From: an uncultured Pelagibacteraceae bacterium
Lineage (GTDB): Bacteria > Pseudomonadota > Alphaproteobacteria > Pelagibacterales > Pelagibacteraceae
Direction: 5' to 3'
Assembly: GCA_902539745.1 (NCBI GenBank)
Contig: CACBKA010000003.1
Location: 1 to 64,000 of the forward strand
Length of the DNA: 64,000 bases
Translations under genes and position numbers: made by a program
The notes under the pieces: model-generated
Seen by the model: the letters and a program-made list of their open reading frames with translations, nothing else
What the model was told of the DNA's origin: nothing
Databases searched by the model: none
Part shown: positions 1 through 11,179 of the stretch, in pieces
Numbering within the stretch: position 1 is the stretch's first letter
Layout of the letters: each line of letters begins with the position of its first letter

Positions 1-2
1 TA

Positions 3-2678
3 AGATTAGAAGCTGAAATTTCAGTTAGAGAGGGTATAAATCATCTTATACTTTCAGATCAAAAAATATCCGAAAAAAAAGCAATTGTACCAATGGTTTT
101 AGCGGTGGGAGCTGTTCATTCTAATTTAGTCAAACATGGCTTACGAGGTTATTCATCAATAAATGTTCAAACCGCAGAAGCTATGGATACCCATTCATTC
201 GCTGTTCTGCTTGGAGTAGGAGCAACAACTATAAATCCTTATCTTGCGATAGATAGTATTTATCAAAGATATTCAAAGAAATTATTTGGAAAGTTAGACT
301 TTCATACCTGTGTAGATAGATTTAAAAAATCTATTAATAATGGTTTGTTAAAAATTATGTCGAAAATGGGAATTTCTGTATTAAGCTCCTACAGAGGTGG
401 ATGTAATTTTGAAGCCGTAGGCTTAAGCAGAGCTATTGTTGCAGATTATTTTCCAGGAATGTTTTCTAGAATTTCAGGTATTGGGGTATCGGGCATAGAA
501 AATAAAATAAAAGAACTTCACAAAAAAGCATATCAAAAAAATGTTACAGTTCTGCCAATTGGTGGTTTATATAAATATCGAAAATCTGGTGAAGACCATC
601 AATTACAAGGGAGCCTTATACATCTTTTACAACATTCTGTTGGCGTTAAATCTTATGATCAGTATAAAAAATATTCAGCAGGCATTCACAATTTAACACC
701 AATAAATTTAAGAGATTTACTGGAATTTAAGAAGAAAAATGATCCAATAAATATTGAAGAGGTGGAACCAGTAGCAGAAATAATGAAAAGGTTTGGTAGC
801 GGAAGCATGTCTCATGGTGCGTTGTCAGAAGAAGCACACGAAACTTTAGCAATTGGAATGAACAGAATTAAAGGGGCTTCTTGTAGCGGTGAGGGAGGTG
901 AGGACTCTAGAAGATTTAAAATACTTGAAAACGGTGACTCAGCAAATTCGAAAGTTAAACAAGTTGCATCTGCAAGATTTGGGGTGACGATAGAATACCT
1001 AAATAATTGTAGTGAAATTGAAATTAAAATTGCACAGGGCGCTAAACCAGGAGAAGGTGGACAGCTTCCAGGATTTAAAGTCACAAAAGACATTGCAAGA
1101 TTAAGACACTCTACAAAAGGTGTAACATTAATTTCTCCTCCACCTCATCATGATATTTATTCTATAGAGGATTTAGCTCAACTCATTTACGACTTAAAAC
1201 AAATCAATCCTAAAGCAAGAGTAGGTGTTAAACTTGTTGCTTCAACTGGAATAGGAACTATTGCAGCTGGAGTTGCAAAAGCAAAAGCTGATGTGATTTT
1301 AATATCGGGTCATTCAGGCGGAACAGGAGCAAGCCCACAAACAAGTGTAAAGTATGCCGGAATACCATGGGAAATGGGTTTGACAGAAGCAAATCAAATT
1401 TTAACTTTAAATAAATTAAGACAGCAAGTTACACTTCGTACTGACGGAGGATTAAAAACTGGAAGAGACGTCGTTATGGCAGCAATGATGGGTGCTGAAG
1501 AGTTTGGAATGGGAACTTCTTCATTAATAGCCATGGGTTGTATAATGGTAAGACAGTGTCATTCAAATACTTGCCCTGTTGGTGTTTGTACTCAAGATGA
1601 TGAACTTAGAAAAAAATTTACTGGAACACCTGAAAAAGTTGTTAACTTTTTTAATTTCGTTGCAATGGAAGTTAGAGAAATTCTTGCTTCGCTTGGATTT
1701 AAAAATTTAAAAGATATAATTGGTAGAACGGATCTTCTGGCTCAGGTAAGTAGAGGTTCCCCAAACCTAGATGATCTAGATTTAAATCCACTGTTAGTTC
1801 AAACAGATCCAGGAAATCATAATAGGTTCTCAGACAATAAATTGATAAACAAAGTTCCTGATAATAATATTGATGAAAATGTTTGGTCAAAAATAAAAGA
1901 TAAAATTAATAATAAAGAAAAAATTTTATATGAAGGAAACATAAAAAATACGGATAGAGCAGTAGGAACAAAGCTTTCACACTATATTTTTAACAAATTT
2001 AAAAACAAACTTAATAGTGATTTAATTCAAATAAATCTAAATGGTTCTGCAGGTCAGTCATTAGGAGCTTTCTTATCAAAATCTATTTCATTAAAAATAT
2101 TTGGAGATGCAAATGACTATGTTGCTAAAGGATTGTCTGGTGGTAAAATTGTTGTTGTTCCATCTAAAATTAATAGGTTAAAGACAAAAGAAAATACAAT
2201 TATAGGAAATACAGTTTTATATGGAGCCACATCGGGCAAACTATTTGCAGCTGGTAAAGCAGGAGAAAGGTTTGCCGTTCGTAATTCTGGAGGAACCGCA
2301 ATAGTTGAAGGATGTGACTCAAATGGATGTGAATATATGACTGGTGGAAATATAGTAATACTAGGAAGCATCGGAGATAATTTTGGTGCTGGTATGACTG
2401 GAGGAATGGCTTTTATATACGATCCAGAAAATACTTTTGAGAACTTTGTAAATCCCGCGTCAGTAACTTGGCAAAAACCAGAGACTAAATATTGGAAAGA
2501 AAAATTAAAGTCTCTAATTCAAGAACATCTAAAAGAGACAACTTCCGTTATTGCTAAAGAAATTCTAAATGATTTCGAAAACGAAATAAATAATTTTAAA
2601 CAAGTTTGTCCTGTAGAAATGTTAGATAAACTTGAGAGTCCAATCACATTAAAGGATAGTATTTCTAAAGCGGTCTAA
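3..2678 (+). CDS. gltB: Glutamate synthase (NADPH) large subunit, C-terminal part; 5' end lies outside the window
   Basis: Open frame runs from position 3 (RLEAEISVREGINHLILSDQ...) into the 861-aa ORF; GltB FMN/Fe-S region (HSGGTGASPQTSVKYAGIPWE, CPVGVCTQD) and C-terminal GXGXG repeats. Confidence 0.97.
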   Translation, partial: RLEAEISVREGINHLILSDQKISEKKAIVPMVLAVGAVHSNLVKHGLRGYSSINVQTAEAMDTHSFAVLLGVGATTINPYLAIDSIYQRYSKKLFGKLDFHTCVDRFKKSINNGLLKIMSKMGISVLSSYRGGCNFEAVGLSRAIVADYFPGMFSRISGIGVSGIENKIKELHKKAYQKNVTVLPIGGLYKYRKSGEDHQLQGSLIHLLQHSVGVKSYDQYKKYSAGIHNLTPINLRDLLEFKKKNDPINIEEVEPVAEIMKRFGSGSMSHGALSEEAHETLAIGMNRIKGASCSGEGGEDSRRFKILENGDSANSKVKQVASARFGVTIEYLNNCSEIEIKIAQGAKPGEGGQLPGFKVTKDIARLRHSTKGVTLISPPPHHDIYSIEDLAQLIYDLKQINPKARVGVKLVASTGIGTIAAGVAKAKADVILISGHSGGTGASPQTSVKYAGIPWEMGLTEANQILTLNKLRQQVTLRTDGGLKTGRDVVMAAMMGAEEFGMGTSSLIAMGCIMVRQCHSNTCPVGVCTQDDELRKKFTGTPEKVVNFFNFVAMEVREILASLGFKNLKDIIGRTDLLAQVSRGSPNLDDLDLNPLLVQTDPGNHNRFSDNKLINKVPDNNIDENVWSKIKDKINNKEKILYEGNIKNTDRAVGTKLSHYIFNKFKNKLNSDLIQINLNGSAGQSLGAFLSKSISLKIFGDANDYVAKGLSGGKIVVVPSKINRLKTKENTIIGNTVLYGATSGKLFAAGKAGERFAVRNSGGTAIVEGCDSNGCEYMTGGNIVILGSIGDNFGAGMTGGMAFIYDPENTFENFVNPASVTWQKPETKYWKEKLKSLIQEHLKETTSVIAKEILNDFENEINNFKQVCPVEMLDKLESPITLKDSISKAV

Positions 2679-3404
2679 TTCTCTCAAAATTTTATTTATA
2701 CTCAGTTTAGTTGATAGACTATGATCTCCATTTTTTATAACTACCATTCTTTTTTTTGCTTTCGTAAAAACAGATAATACTTTTCTTGAAAAAGAAACAG
2801 GTACAGCTTCATCTCTTTGACCATGAAACATTGTTACAATGATTTTAGAATTTATTTTTTTTGAAAAAACCTTGTTTTTCCTACCGTCTTTAATTATCTG
2901 ATAGGTTATTGGATATTCATAATCACCATTTTTAATATGACTTATACCCTTAAGTTTAATCTCTCTTTTTACTTTTTTTGGAAATTTTCTCCACATTAAT
3001 CTTTCTAAAAATTCTGGAGCTGAGCCAATTCCAATAAAACCCTTAATTTGATTTTTAAAATATTTAAATTGATTTAATGCTATCCAAGATCCCATACTTG
3101 AACCAATCATAATAAAGTTATTTTTTTTAATAAATCTTCTAATCAAAATTTTTGTATCATTTGACCATTGGCTTATATTTCCTTTAGTAAATTTTCCTGA
3201 GGATTTTCCGTGACCTGAGTAATCTAAAGTTAAAAAACCTAATTTTTTTCTCACCGCATATCTCTTAAAAGCTTTCGGTTTTTCACCTTCAATATTTGAC
3301 ATAAAACCAGGCAAAAAAATTATATACAGTTTTTTTTTGAAAAAATTGCCCATATATCTCAGTTTTTTTGTTTTTGACAATCTAATGTAGTTGTATTTTT
3401 TCAT
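2649..3404 (-). CDS. Alpha/beta hydrolase
   Basis: 251 aa; nucleophile elbow GSSMGS, DYSGHGKSSG, C-terminal Asp/His (GQRDEAVP, GDHSLS). Converges on and overlaps the 3' end of gltB by 30 nt. Confidence 0.85.
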   Translation of the reverse strand: MKKYNYIRLSKTKKLRYMGNFFKKKLYIIFLPGFMSNIEGEKPKAFKRYAVRKKLGFLTLDYSGHGKSSGKFTKGNISQWSNDTKILIRRFIKKNNFIMIGSSMGSWIALNQFKYFKNQIKGFIGIGSAPEFLERLMWRKFPKKVKREIKLKGISHIKNGDYEYPITYQIIKDGRKNKVFSKKINSKIIVTMFHGQRDEAVPVSFSRKVLSVFTKAKKRMVVIKNGDHSLSTKLSINKILRELDRFRNTIL

Positions 3405-3448
3405 ATAAAATTTTTCATTTTAATCTGTTATTATATATCTTTGATTAT

Positions 3449-4603
3449 ATGTCATCTAAAATAAAAGTTTTACAAGTAATCCCAAGACTTGGTTATGGTG
3501 GTGCAGAGACAGGTTGTTATGATCTTGCTCATTATTTAGCCGAGAAAGATTGTAAATCTTACATAGTAACAAGTGGAGGACCATTATTAAAATTTATTAA
3601 AAAAAATAAAGTGAAGGTTATTAGGCTACCAGTTCACTCAAAAAACCCTCTGCTAATGATAATTAATGCAATAATTCTATTAGTTGTAATATTTACTTTA
3701 AACATTGATATTATTCATGCCCGAAGTAGAGCACCCGCTTGGTCTTGTTGGTTAGCAAATCTTTTAACAAGGAGAAAATTTGTTACTACTTTTCATGGTA
3801 CATACAATTTTAAAAGTAAAATTAAAAAATTTTACAACTCAATTATGCTTAGATCTGAGCTAACTATTGCTGGATCCAATTTTATTTTTGACCATATACA
3901 CAATAATTATAGTAATCTTTTAAGTAAAAACAAAAAATTGTTAGTTATATTTAGAGGTATAAATATTGACTATTTTAACAAATCAAATGTTACTGAAGAA
4001 AAAGTTGATAGATTTAATTCTACATTAAAATTAGACATTCACACCTTTAAAATACTTTTACCCGGACGATTGACCAAGTGGAAAGGTCAAGAAATGTTTT
4101 TAGAGGCTTTAAAATTATTGAAAACAAAATATTATAAAACAAATTTTAAGGCTGTAATATTGGGCTCACATCAAGGCCGTAAAGTTTTTTTTAAAAAACT
4201 CATTTCAATGGTTGATCAATACCAATTGAAAGATAATGTAGTTTTTTTAAGCCTTTGTGAAGAAATGCCAGTTGCTTACAAAAGCTCAGACGTAATTGTA
4301 TCTTCATCAATAGAGCCAGAAGCTTTTGGTAGAGTTGCAGTAGAGGCACAAGCAATGGAAAAACCAATTCTAGCAAGTGATTTAGGTGGATCAAAAGAGA
4401 CTATAATTAATGGCAAATCAGGATTTTTATTTAAAAATGGAGATCCAAATTCTCTTGCACAAAATTTGAACTATATTATCGAAATGGATAAAGACAAGTT
4501 GCAATCGATTGGAAATGAGGGTAGGAAAAATATATTGATAAAATTTGATGTAGAAAAAATGTGCCAATCAACATTTACAGAGTATAAGAAATTGTTAAAA
4601 TAA
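3449..4603 (+). CDS. Glycosyltransferase family 4 (GT-B)
   Basis: N-terminal IPRLGYGGAETGCYDLA; C-terminal PEAFGRVAVEAQAMEKPILASDLGGSKE. Confidence 0.9.
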   Translation: MSSKIKVLQVIPRLGYGGAETGCYDLAHYLAEKDCKSYIVTSGGPLLKFIKKNKVKVIRLPVHSKNPLLMIINAIILLVVIFTLNIDIIHARSRAPAWSCWLANLLTRRKFVTTFHGTYNFKSKIKKFYNSIMLRSELTIAGSNFIFDHIHNNYSNLLSKNKKLLVIFRGINIDYFNKSNVTEEKVDRFNSTLKLDIHTFKILLPGRLTKWKGQEMFLEALKLLKTKYYKTNFKAVILGSHQGRKVFFKKLISMVDQYQLKDNVVFLSLCEEMPVAYKSSDVIVSSSIEPEAFGRVAVEAQAMEKPILASDLGGSKETIINGKSGFLFKNGDPNSLAQNLNYIIEMDKDKLQSIGNEGRKNILIKFDVEKMCQSTFTEYKKLLK

Positions 4604-4612
4604 AAATATTAA

Positions 4613-6532
4613 ATGCCAAATATTACTTTACCAGACGGAAAAAAATTAAGTTTTAAAAGCAATGTGACTGGTTTCGAGGTTGCTGAAAAAATTAGTAAGT
4701 CACTTTCAAAACAGGCTCTTATTGTAAGTGTTGATGGAGAGTTAAAAGACTTAAGCTTCCCGATACAAAAAGACTCCTCTGTTAAAATAATAACTAGTAA
4801 AGATAAAGAGGGTTTAGATGTAATCAGACACGATGCAGCGCACATTATGGCAATGGCTGTTCAAGAATTATTTCCAGGAACACAAGTTACTATAGGCCCC
4901 GTTATTGAGAATGGTTTCTTCTATGATTTTGCAAGAAAGGAACCATTTACAAAAGATGATCTAAAAAAAATTGAGAAGAAAATGTCTGAGATTATCGACA
5001 GAGATGTCAAAACAAAACGTGAAGTATGGGACAGAGGTAAAGCAATAGCACATTTTAAAAAAATTGGTGAAAAGTATAAAGCCGAAATTATCGAGAGCAT
5101 TCCTAAAAATGAAGAATTATCAATTTACCATCATGGAGATACTTGGCACGATCTATGTCGAGGCCCACATTTAGTTTCGTCAGGAAAAATAGGTAAAGCT
5201 TTTAAATTAACAAAAGTTTCTGGTGCTTATTGGAGAGGGGATTCAAATAATGAAATGCTACAAAGAATTTATGGAACATGTTGGAGTTCTAAAAAAGAAT
5301 TAGATGAATATTTACACAGACTAGAAGAAGCTGAAAAAAGAGATCACAGAAAGCTGGGTAAAGAGATGGATCTTTTTCACTTTAGGGAGGAAAGCCCCGG
5401 ATCTGTTTTTTGGCATGAGAAGGGCTGGAATTTATTTCAACGACTTGTAGAGTATATGAGATTAAAGCAAAGAAACGCAGGATACAAAGAGATAAGCACA
5501 CCAGAACTTTTAGATAAAAGTCTTTGGGAAAAATCAGGACACTGGGAGAAGTTTGGTCATCATATGTTTACATCAGAAACACCAGATGAAAAAGTTTTTG
5601 CTGTGAAACCAATGAATTGTCCTGGATGTGTTCAAGTGTTTAATCAAGGTCTTAAAAGTTATAGAGATTTACCTTTAAAGCTATCTGAATTTGGAAAAGT
5701 TCATAGATATGAACCATCTGGTGCACTACATGGACTTTTAAGAGTAAGAGCTTTTACTCAGGACGATGCACACATATTTTGTACTGAAGAGCAGATAACA
5801 GATGAATGTATTAGTGTTACTAAATTAATATTAGATATTTATAAAGATCTGGGGTTTGAAAAGGTATTTCTTAAATATTCTGACAGGCCAGAAAAAAGAG
5901 TCGGGGATGATAAAGTCTGGGATAAGTCAGAAAAAGCTCTGCTTGAAGCGATTAAAAAAACAAAACTGGAATATACTATTAATAAAGGAGAGGGTGCTTT
6001 TTATGGTCCCAAAATAGAATTTGTTTTGAGAGATGCTATAGGAAGGGACTGGCAATGCGGAACTTTACAAGTAGACTTAAATTTACCAGGAAGACTTGGA
6101 GCGACTTTTGTTGATAAAGATGGAACCAAAAAAATACCTGTTATGCTTCACAGAGCTCTTTTTGGATCTCTAGAGAGATTTATTGGTATAATTATAGAAA
6201 ATTATGCAGGTAAACTTCCCTTCTGGCTATCACCGTCACAAATTGTTGTGTTACCCATAGCTGAAGAGCACAATGATTATGCAAAAAAAATATTTAAAGA
6301 CATGTTTAAAGAGGGTATAAAATGCGAAGTGGATTTAAGAAATCAAAAAATTAATTATAAAATTAGAGATCACTCTTTGTCAAAAGTTCCGTTTCTATTA
6401 ATATGCGGAAGTAAAGAAATAAAAGATAAAAGTGTAACAATACGTAAATTAGGATCCGAAAAACAAGAGACTAAAAAAATTAACAATGCCATTAAAGAAT
6501 TTAAACAATTAAATAACCTTCCAATAAATTAA
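4613..6532 (+). CDS. thrS: Threonyl-tRNA synthetase
   Basis: 639 aa; TGS domain, class II aaRS motifs (PMNCPGCVQVF, HRALFGSLERFIGIIIE). Confidence 0.98.
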   Translation: MPNITLPDGKKLSFKSNVTGFEVAEKISKSLSKQALIVSVDGELKDLSFPIQKDSSVKIITSKDKEGLDVIRHDAAHIMAMAVQELFPGTQVTIGPVIENGFFYDFARKEPFTKDDLKKIEKKMSEIIDRDVKTKREVWDRGKAIAHFKKIGEKYKAEIIESIPKNEELSIYHHGDTWHDLCRGPHLVSSGKIGKAFKLTKVSGAYWRGDSNNEMLQRIYGTCWSSKKELDEYLHRLEEAEKRDHRKLGKEMDLFHFREESPGSVFWHEKGWNLFQRLVEYMRLKQRNAGYKEISTPELLDKSLWEKSGHWEKFGHHMFTSETPDEKVFAVKPMNCPGCVQVFNQGLKSYRDLPLKLSEFGKVHRYEPSGALHGLLRVRAFTQDDAHIFCTEEQITDECISVTKLILDIYKDLGFEKVFLKYSDRPEKRVGDDKVWDKSEKALLEAIKKTKLEYTINKGEGAFYGPKIEFVLRDAIGRDWQCGTLQVDLNLPGRLGATFVDKDGTKKIPVMLHRALFGSLERFIGIIIENYAGKLPFWLSPSQIVVLPIAEEHNDYAKKIFKDMFKEGIKCEVDLRNQKINYKIRDHSLSKVPFLLICGSKEIKDKSVTIRKLGSEKQETKKINNAIKEFKQLNNLPIN

Positions 6533-7072
6533 GTGTATAAACCAAATTATTTTCAAAGAAGAACTAAATTTCAAGGTCCTCGAACTAATCACAGAATTAA
6601 AAGCATTGATGTTCAGGTGATTAATAGTAATGGAGAAAACCTAGGCATTCTACCACTAAAAAAAGCAATTGATGCCGCAAAACAAGAAGGTTTAGACTTA
6701 ATCGAAATATCACCAAACGCAAAGCCACCAGTTTGTAAAATTATGGATATGGGTAAATATAAATACGATATGCAAAAAAAAGCTAACAAGGCAAAAAAAA
6801 ATCAAAAAATTGCTATACTTAAAGAGTTAAAATTAAGACCTGGCACAGAGATACATGATTATAATTTTAAAATTAAAAATGCAAAAAAATTTCTTCAAAA
6901 AGGCGATAAAGTAAAATTTACTGTGCGCTTCAAAGGTAGAGAAATGCAACATGTTCAACTTGGCAAAGATTTAATGAATAGAATTATAGAGGACACTAAG
7001 GAAATAGGGAGAGTAGAGGTAAATCCTAAATTTGAAGGACGACAAATGATAATGATTATTCACCCTAATTAA
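6533..7072 (+). CDS. infC: Translation initiation factor IF-3 (GTG start)
   Basis: 179 aa; [24 protein letters not shown]; position between thrS and rpmI. Confidence 0.97.
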   Translation: MYKPNYFQRRTKFQGPRTNHRIKSIDVQVINSNGENLGILPLKKAIDAAKQEGLDLIEISPNAKPPVCKIMDMGKYKYDMQKKANKAKKNQKIAILKELKLRPGTEIHDYNFKIKNAKKFLQKGDKVKFTVRFKGREMQHVQLGKDLMNRIIEDTKEIGRVEVNPKFEGRQMIMIIHPN

Positions 7073-7113
7073 TCATTGTAAAGTTAAAACAAAATATATA
7101 TAAATCCGATACC

Positions 7114-7320
7114 ATGCCAAAACTTAAAACTAAAAGTTCAGCAAAAAAAAGATTTAGACTAACTAAATCTGGAAAAGTAAAAATGCCACAAGCGGGCAAA
7201 AGGCATGGCATGATTAAGAGAACAAACTCTCAAATAAGAAAACAAAGAGGCACAACGATAATGTCAAAACAAGACTCAAAAATTGTAAAATCTTATATGC
7301 CTTACAGCTTAAGAGGATAA
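7114..7320 (+). CDS. rpmI: 50S ribosomal protein L35
   Basis: 68 aa; [23 protein letters not shown]. Confidence 0.97.
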   Translation: MPKLKTKSSAKKRFRLTKSGKVKMPQAGKRHGMIKRTNSQIRKQRGTTIMSKQDSKIVKSYMPYSLRG

Positions 7321-7323
7321 AAA

Positions 7324-7680
7324 ATGTCTAGAACAAAAAGAGGTGTCACAAGTAGAGCAAAACATAAAAAAGTTTTTAAAGCTGTGAAGGGACAATGGGG
7401 TAGAAGAAAAAACACAATACGTATTGCACGTCAAGCAATGGAAAAAGCACTGCAATATGCTTACCGAGATAGAAGAGCAAAAAAAAGAGAATTTAGATCT
7501 TTGTGGATTCAAAGAATCAATGCAGGAGTAAGAGCAGAAGGATTAACTTACTCAAGATTTATTAACGGATTAAACAAATCAAAAATTAAATTAGATAGAA
7601 AAGTTTTGGCTGATTTAGCCTACAATAATCCGGAAGCTTTCAAATCACTTGTCAAAAAAGTTCAGATATCAATAAAATAA
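7324..7680 (+). CDS. rplT: 50S ribosomal protein L20
   Basis: 118 aa; [42 protein letters not shown]. Confidence 0.98.
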   Translation: MSRTKRGVTSRAKHKKVFKAVKGQWGRRKNTIRIARQAMEKALQYAYRDRRAKKREFRSLWIQRINAGVRAEGLTYSRFINGLNKSKIKLDRKVLADLAYNNPEAFKSLVKKVQISIK

Positions 7681-7721
7681 ACTTGTTTTTTCTTCTATAA
7701 AGTTAGAGTAAAAACTAACTA

Positions 7722-8777
7722 ATGATAGATTTACGAGAATTAATTCAAAAGATCTCACAAGCTAAAGACAAACTGGAGTTGCAAAATATTAAATCGCAGT
7801 TTTTAGGTAAAAATAGCCAAATCAATCAAGAATTTAAAAAACTCGGTTCTTTATCCGAAGAGGAAAAAAAAATTAAAGCTTCATCATTAAATAATGAAAA
7901 ACAAAAAATTACTGAAGCTATTAATAATAGGTTTAAAGAATTAGAAAAATTAGAAATAAGCAAAAAATTACAAAAAGATAAAGTTGATGTTACTTTACCA
8001 GCGAGAGATAGACCTAATGGAAAAATACACCCAGTCTCCCAAGTGATAGATGAAATCTCATCAATTTTCTCTGAGATCGGTTTTTCTGTTGCAGAAGGTC
8101 CTGATGTTGAGACTGAATATAATAATTTCACAGCATTGAATACTCCAGAGGATCACCCTGCAAGAGATATGCACGATACCTTTTATCTAGATAATGATAA
8201 AAAAATTTTATTGAGAACTCATACTTCTCCAGTTCAAATAAGAACAATGCTAAATGGCAAACCTCCTTTCAAAATTATTGTTCCTGGAAGAACTTACCGT
8301 TGTGATAGCGATCAAACCCATGCACCAATGTTCCATCAGCTTGAAGGCTTACATATAGATAAAGATATAACCATGGGACATTTGAAAGGTTGTTTAGATT
8401 ATTTTGTAAAAGAATTTTTTGAGGTTAAAAAAATCAGAATGAGATTTAGACCAAGTCACTTTCCTTTCACCGAACCATCAGCTGAAGTAGATATTGGTTA
8501 CAAACTAGAAAACGGAAGAATAATTGTGGGTGAGGGAGATAAGTGGTTAGAAATTTTGGGCTGTGGAATGGTTCACCCCAATGTTTTAAAAAATGCAAAA
8601 GTTGATTCAAATAAGTTCCAAGGTTTTGCATTTGGCATGGGCATAGATAGACTTGCTATGTTAAAATATGGAATTAACGATCTTAGATCTTTTTTTGAAA
8701 GTGATTATAGATGGTTAAATTATTTTGGTTTTGATCCATTGGATGTTCCAACTAACTATAGAGGCTTAAGTAGATGA
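7722..8777 (+). CDS. pheS: Phenylalanyl-tRNA synthetase alpha subunit
   Basis: 351 aa; [27 protein letters not shown]. Confidence 0.98.
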   Translation: MIDLRELIQKISQAKDKLELQNIKSQFLGKNSQINQEFKKLGSLSEEEKKIKASSLNNEKQKITEAINNRFKELEKLEISKKLQKDKVDVTLPARDRPNGKIHPVSQVIDEISSIFSEIGFSVAEGPDVETEYNNFTALNTPEDHPARDMHDTFYLDNDKKILLRTHTSPVQIRTMLNGKPPFKIIVPGRTYRCDSDQTHAPMFHQLEGLHIDKDITMGHLKGCLDYFVKEFFEVKKIRMRFRPSHFPFTEPSAEVDIGYKLENGRIIVGEGDKWLEILGCGMVHPNVLKNAKVDSNKFQGFAFGMGIDRLAMLKYGINDLRSFFESDYRWLNYFGFDPLDVPTNYRGLSR

Positions 8778-11179
8778 TCATAACTCTATCATGGTTAAAA
8801 AATCATTTAACTACATCGTTAAATCTTGAGAAAATTATAAACAAACTAACAGACATTGGTTTGGAAGTAGAAGCAGTTAAAGAAGCTCAAAATGAATTAT
8901 CTGATTTTAAAATTGCAAAAGTTCTCAAAGCAGAAAAACACCCGAATGCTGATAAACTTAAGCTTTGCGATGTAAGCATTGGTAACAATAACGAAATCAA
9001 GAAAGTTGTTTGTGGAGCCCAAAATGCGAGATCAGGTTTAGTAACTATTTACGCACCACCAGGTTCTATTATTCCAAAATCAAAAATAAAATTAAAAATT
9101 GCTAAAATAAGAGGAGTTGAGTCGCATGGAATGTTGTGCTCTGGAAATGAATTAAATATTTCAGACGACAGCGAGGGAATTATAGAACTCAAAAATAGAG
9201 AAAAAGATATCGGGAAAAACTACTTTAAGAGCAAAGGTGAAAAATCAATAGATATATCTGTGACTCCAAATAGACCTGATTGTTTAGGTGTTAGGGGAAT
9301 AGCAAGAGATTTAGCGTCTGCTGGTATAGGCAAGTTATCAAATTTAAAAAAAATAAAGATAAAGCAAAGTTTTACACAACCAATAAAAATTTCAATAACA
9401 AAAGAAAAAAATCAAGGCTGCTTAAATTTTGGCTCTTGTTATATAAAAAATATTCAAAATAAAGAAAGTCCAGAATGGCTAAAAGAGAAAATTATTTCTC
9501 TTGGTTTAAAACCAATTTCTGCCGTAGTTGATATTACTAATTACGTAATGTTTGACCTTAACAGACCTTTACATGCATATGACGCTGACAAAATAGATAA
9601 AGAAATAATTGTAAGAAACTCAAAGTCTGGTGAAAGCTTTACTGCACTTGATGGAAAAAACTATAAACTTGGAAATAATATGTGTGTTATTTCAGATAGA
9701 ACCGGACCTCTAGGTCTTGGTGGTATAATAGGCGGTTCAAGATCAGGCACTGAATTTGATACAAAAAATATTTTATTAGAGGCAGCATATTTTCATCCTT
9801 CATCTATAAGAAAAACGGCAAGTAATTTAGGCGTTGATACAGATGCTAAATACAGATTCGAGAGGGGCATTGATCCAAATTCAATTAGTGAGGGACTCGA
9901 AATTGCAACAAATTTAATTCTTAAAATCTGTGGTGGAGAAGCTAGTAAATTTTCGGTGGAGGGTAAATCTAAAGTTAAGAATAAAATTTTAGAAATTGAT
10001 CAAACAAAATTTAAAAAGGTAATAGGGATACCAATGTCTTCTGGAGAAGCTAAAAAGATTTTAAACTCACTTGGATTTGATACTAAAATCAAAAAGAATA
10101 AATTTTTAGTAAAGATACCAACCTGGCGACCTGATATCTATCAAGATGTTGATATAATCGAGGAGCTAATAAGAATTAAAGGTTTTGATAAAATTTCATT
10201 GATACACCCTGAGAGATCAAGAAATAAAGACACCTTAAGTTTTGAGCAAAAGTTATTTCACTTTTCTCAAAGAGCTGTTGCTACAAAAGGATATATGGAG
10301 GCAGTTACCTGGTCATTTACTGACTCGCGGATTGATAAATATTTTTCACAAGGAAAGAAAGAAATTGAAATCACAAATCCAATTTCAAGTGATTTAAATG
10401 TTTTAAGGACATCAATTTTTTCAAATTTGATTGTATATTTGAAAAAAAATCAGGATAGAGGTTATTTAGATTTATCGTTATTTGAAGTTGGCCCTACTTT
10501 TTATGGCAAAAAACCTGGAGAACAACAAGTAGTAATAGGTGGTTTAAAGTCCGGAGTAGTAAATAGAAAAACTTGGGAGTCTAAACCAAGAAATGTTGAT
10601 GTATTTGATGTAAAGGCTGACGTAGTAAAGACATTGTTGGAGCTTGGGATTCATGAAAACAATATTCATGTAAGCAATAAAACACAAGATTACTATAATC
10701 CGGGAAGATCTGGGTCAATAAATTTTAATTCAGAAAATGGCGCACTTCTTGCTTCATTTGGTGAAATTCATCCCTCAATAATTTCAAGCTTAGACTTAAA
10801 AGAACAAAATGTAAGTGGATTTGAAATTTTTTTAAAAAATATTCCAAAACCAAAAAATAAATACAGATTTTCTAGAAAAGATTATTCTATTTCTGAGTAC
10901 CAAAAATCTGAAAGAGATTTTGCTTTTATAATTAATGAAGATTTCAAAGCAGGAGACATCAAGAAATTAATTAGTGATGTTGATACAAATTTAATTAAAA
11001 ACGTAAAAATATTTGATGTTTTTTCAGGTGGAAATATGCCTGTCGGTAAAAAATCAATAGCCATCAATGTTTTAATACAGTCTAAAGAAAAAACACTTTC
11101 CCAAAAAGACCTTGATGATATAAGTCAAAAAATAATTGATATTGTAAAAGCCAAAACTGGTGGAACAATTAGATCCTAA
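8774..11179 (+). CDS. pheT: Phenylalanyl-tRNA synthetase beta subunit
   Basis: 801 aa; tRNA-binding domain, B3/B4 and anticodon-binding domains; overlaps pheS by 4 nt. Confidence 0.98.
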   Translation: MIITLSWLKNHLTTSLNLEKIINKLTDIGLEVEAVKEAQNELSDFKIAKVLKAEKHPNADKLKLCDVSIGNNNEIKKVVCGAQNARSGLVTIYAPPGSIIPKSKIKLKIAKIRGVESHGMLCSGNELNISDDSEGIIELKNREKDIGKNYFKSKGEKSIDISVTPNRPDCLGVRGIARDLASAGIGKLSNLKKIKIKQSFTQPIKISITKEKNQGCLNFGSCYIKNIQNKESPEWLKEKIISLGLKPISAVVDITNYVMFDLNRPLHAYDADKIDKEIIVRNSKSGESFTALDGKNYKLGNNMCVISDRTGPLGLGGIIGGSRSGTEFDTKNILLEAAYFHPSSIRKTASNLGVDTDAKYRFERGIDPNSISEGLEIATNLILKICGGEASKFSVEGKSKVKNKILEIDQTKFKKVIGIPMSSGEAKKILNSLGFDTKIKKNKFLVKIPTWRPDIYQDVDIIEELIRIKGFDKISLIHPERSRNKDTLSFEQKLFHFSQRAVATKGYMEAVTWSFTDSRIDKYFSQGKKEIEITNPISSDLNVLRTSIFSNLIVYLKKNQDRGYLDLSLFEVGPTFYGKKPGEQQVVIGGLKSGVVNRKTWESKPRNVDVFDVKADVVKTLLELGIHENNIHVSNKTQDYYNPGRSGSINFNSENGALLASFGEIHPSIISSLDLKEQNVSGFEIFLKNIPKPKNKYRFSRKDYSISEYQKSERDFAFIINEDFKAGDIKKLISDVDTNLIKNVKIFDVFSGGNMPVGKKSIAINVLIQSKEKTLSQKDLDDISQKIIDIVKAKTGGTIRS

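Noticed and set aside
812-1093. Antisense 93-aa ORF within gltB
   Set aside because: Mirrors the codon structure of an unambiguous gene; no separate promoter/SD evidence and no recognisable protein.
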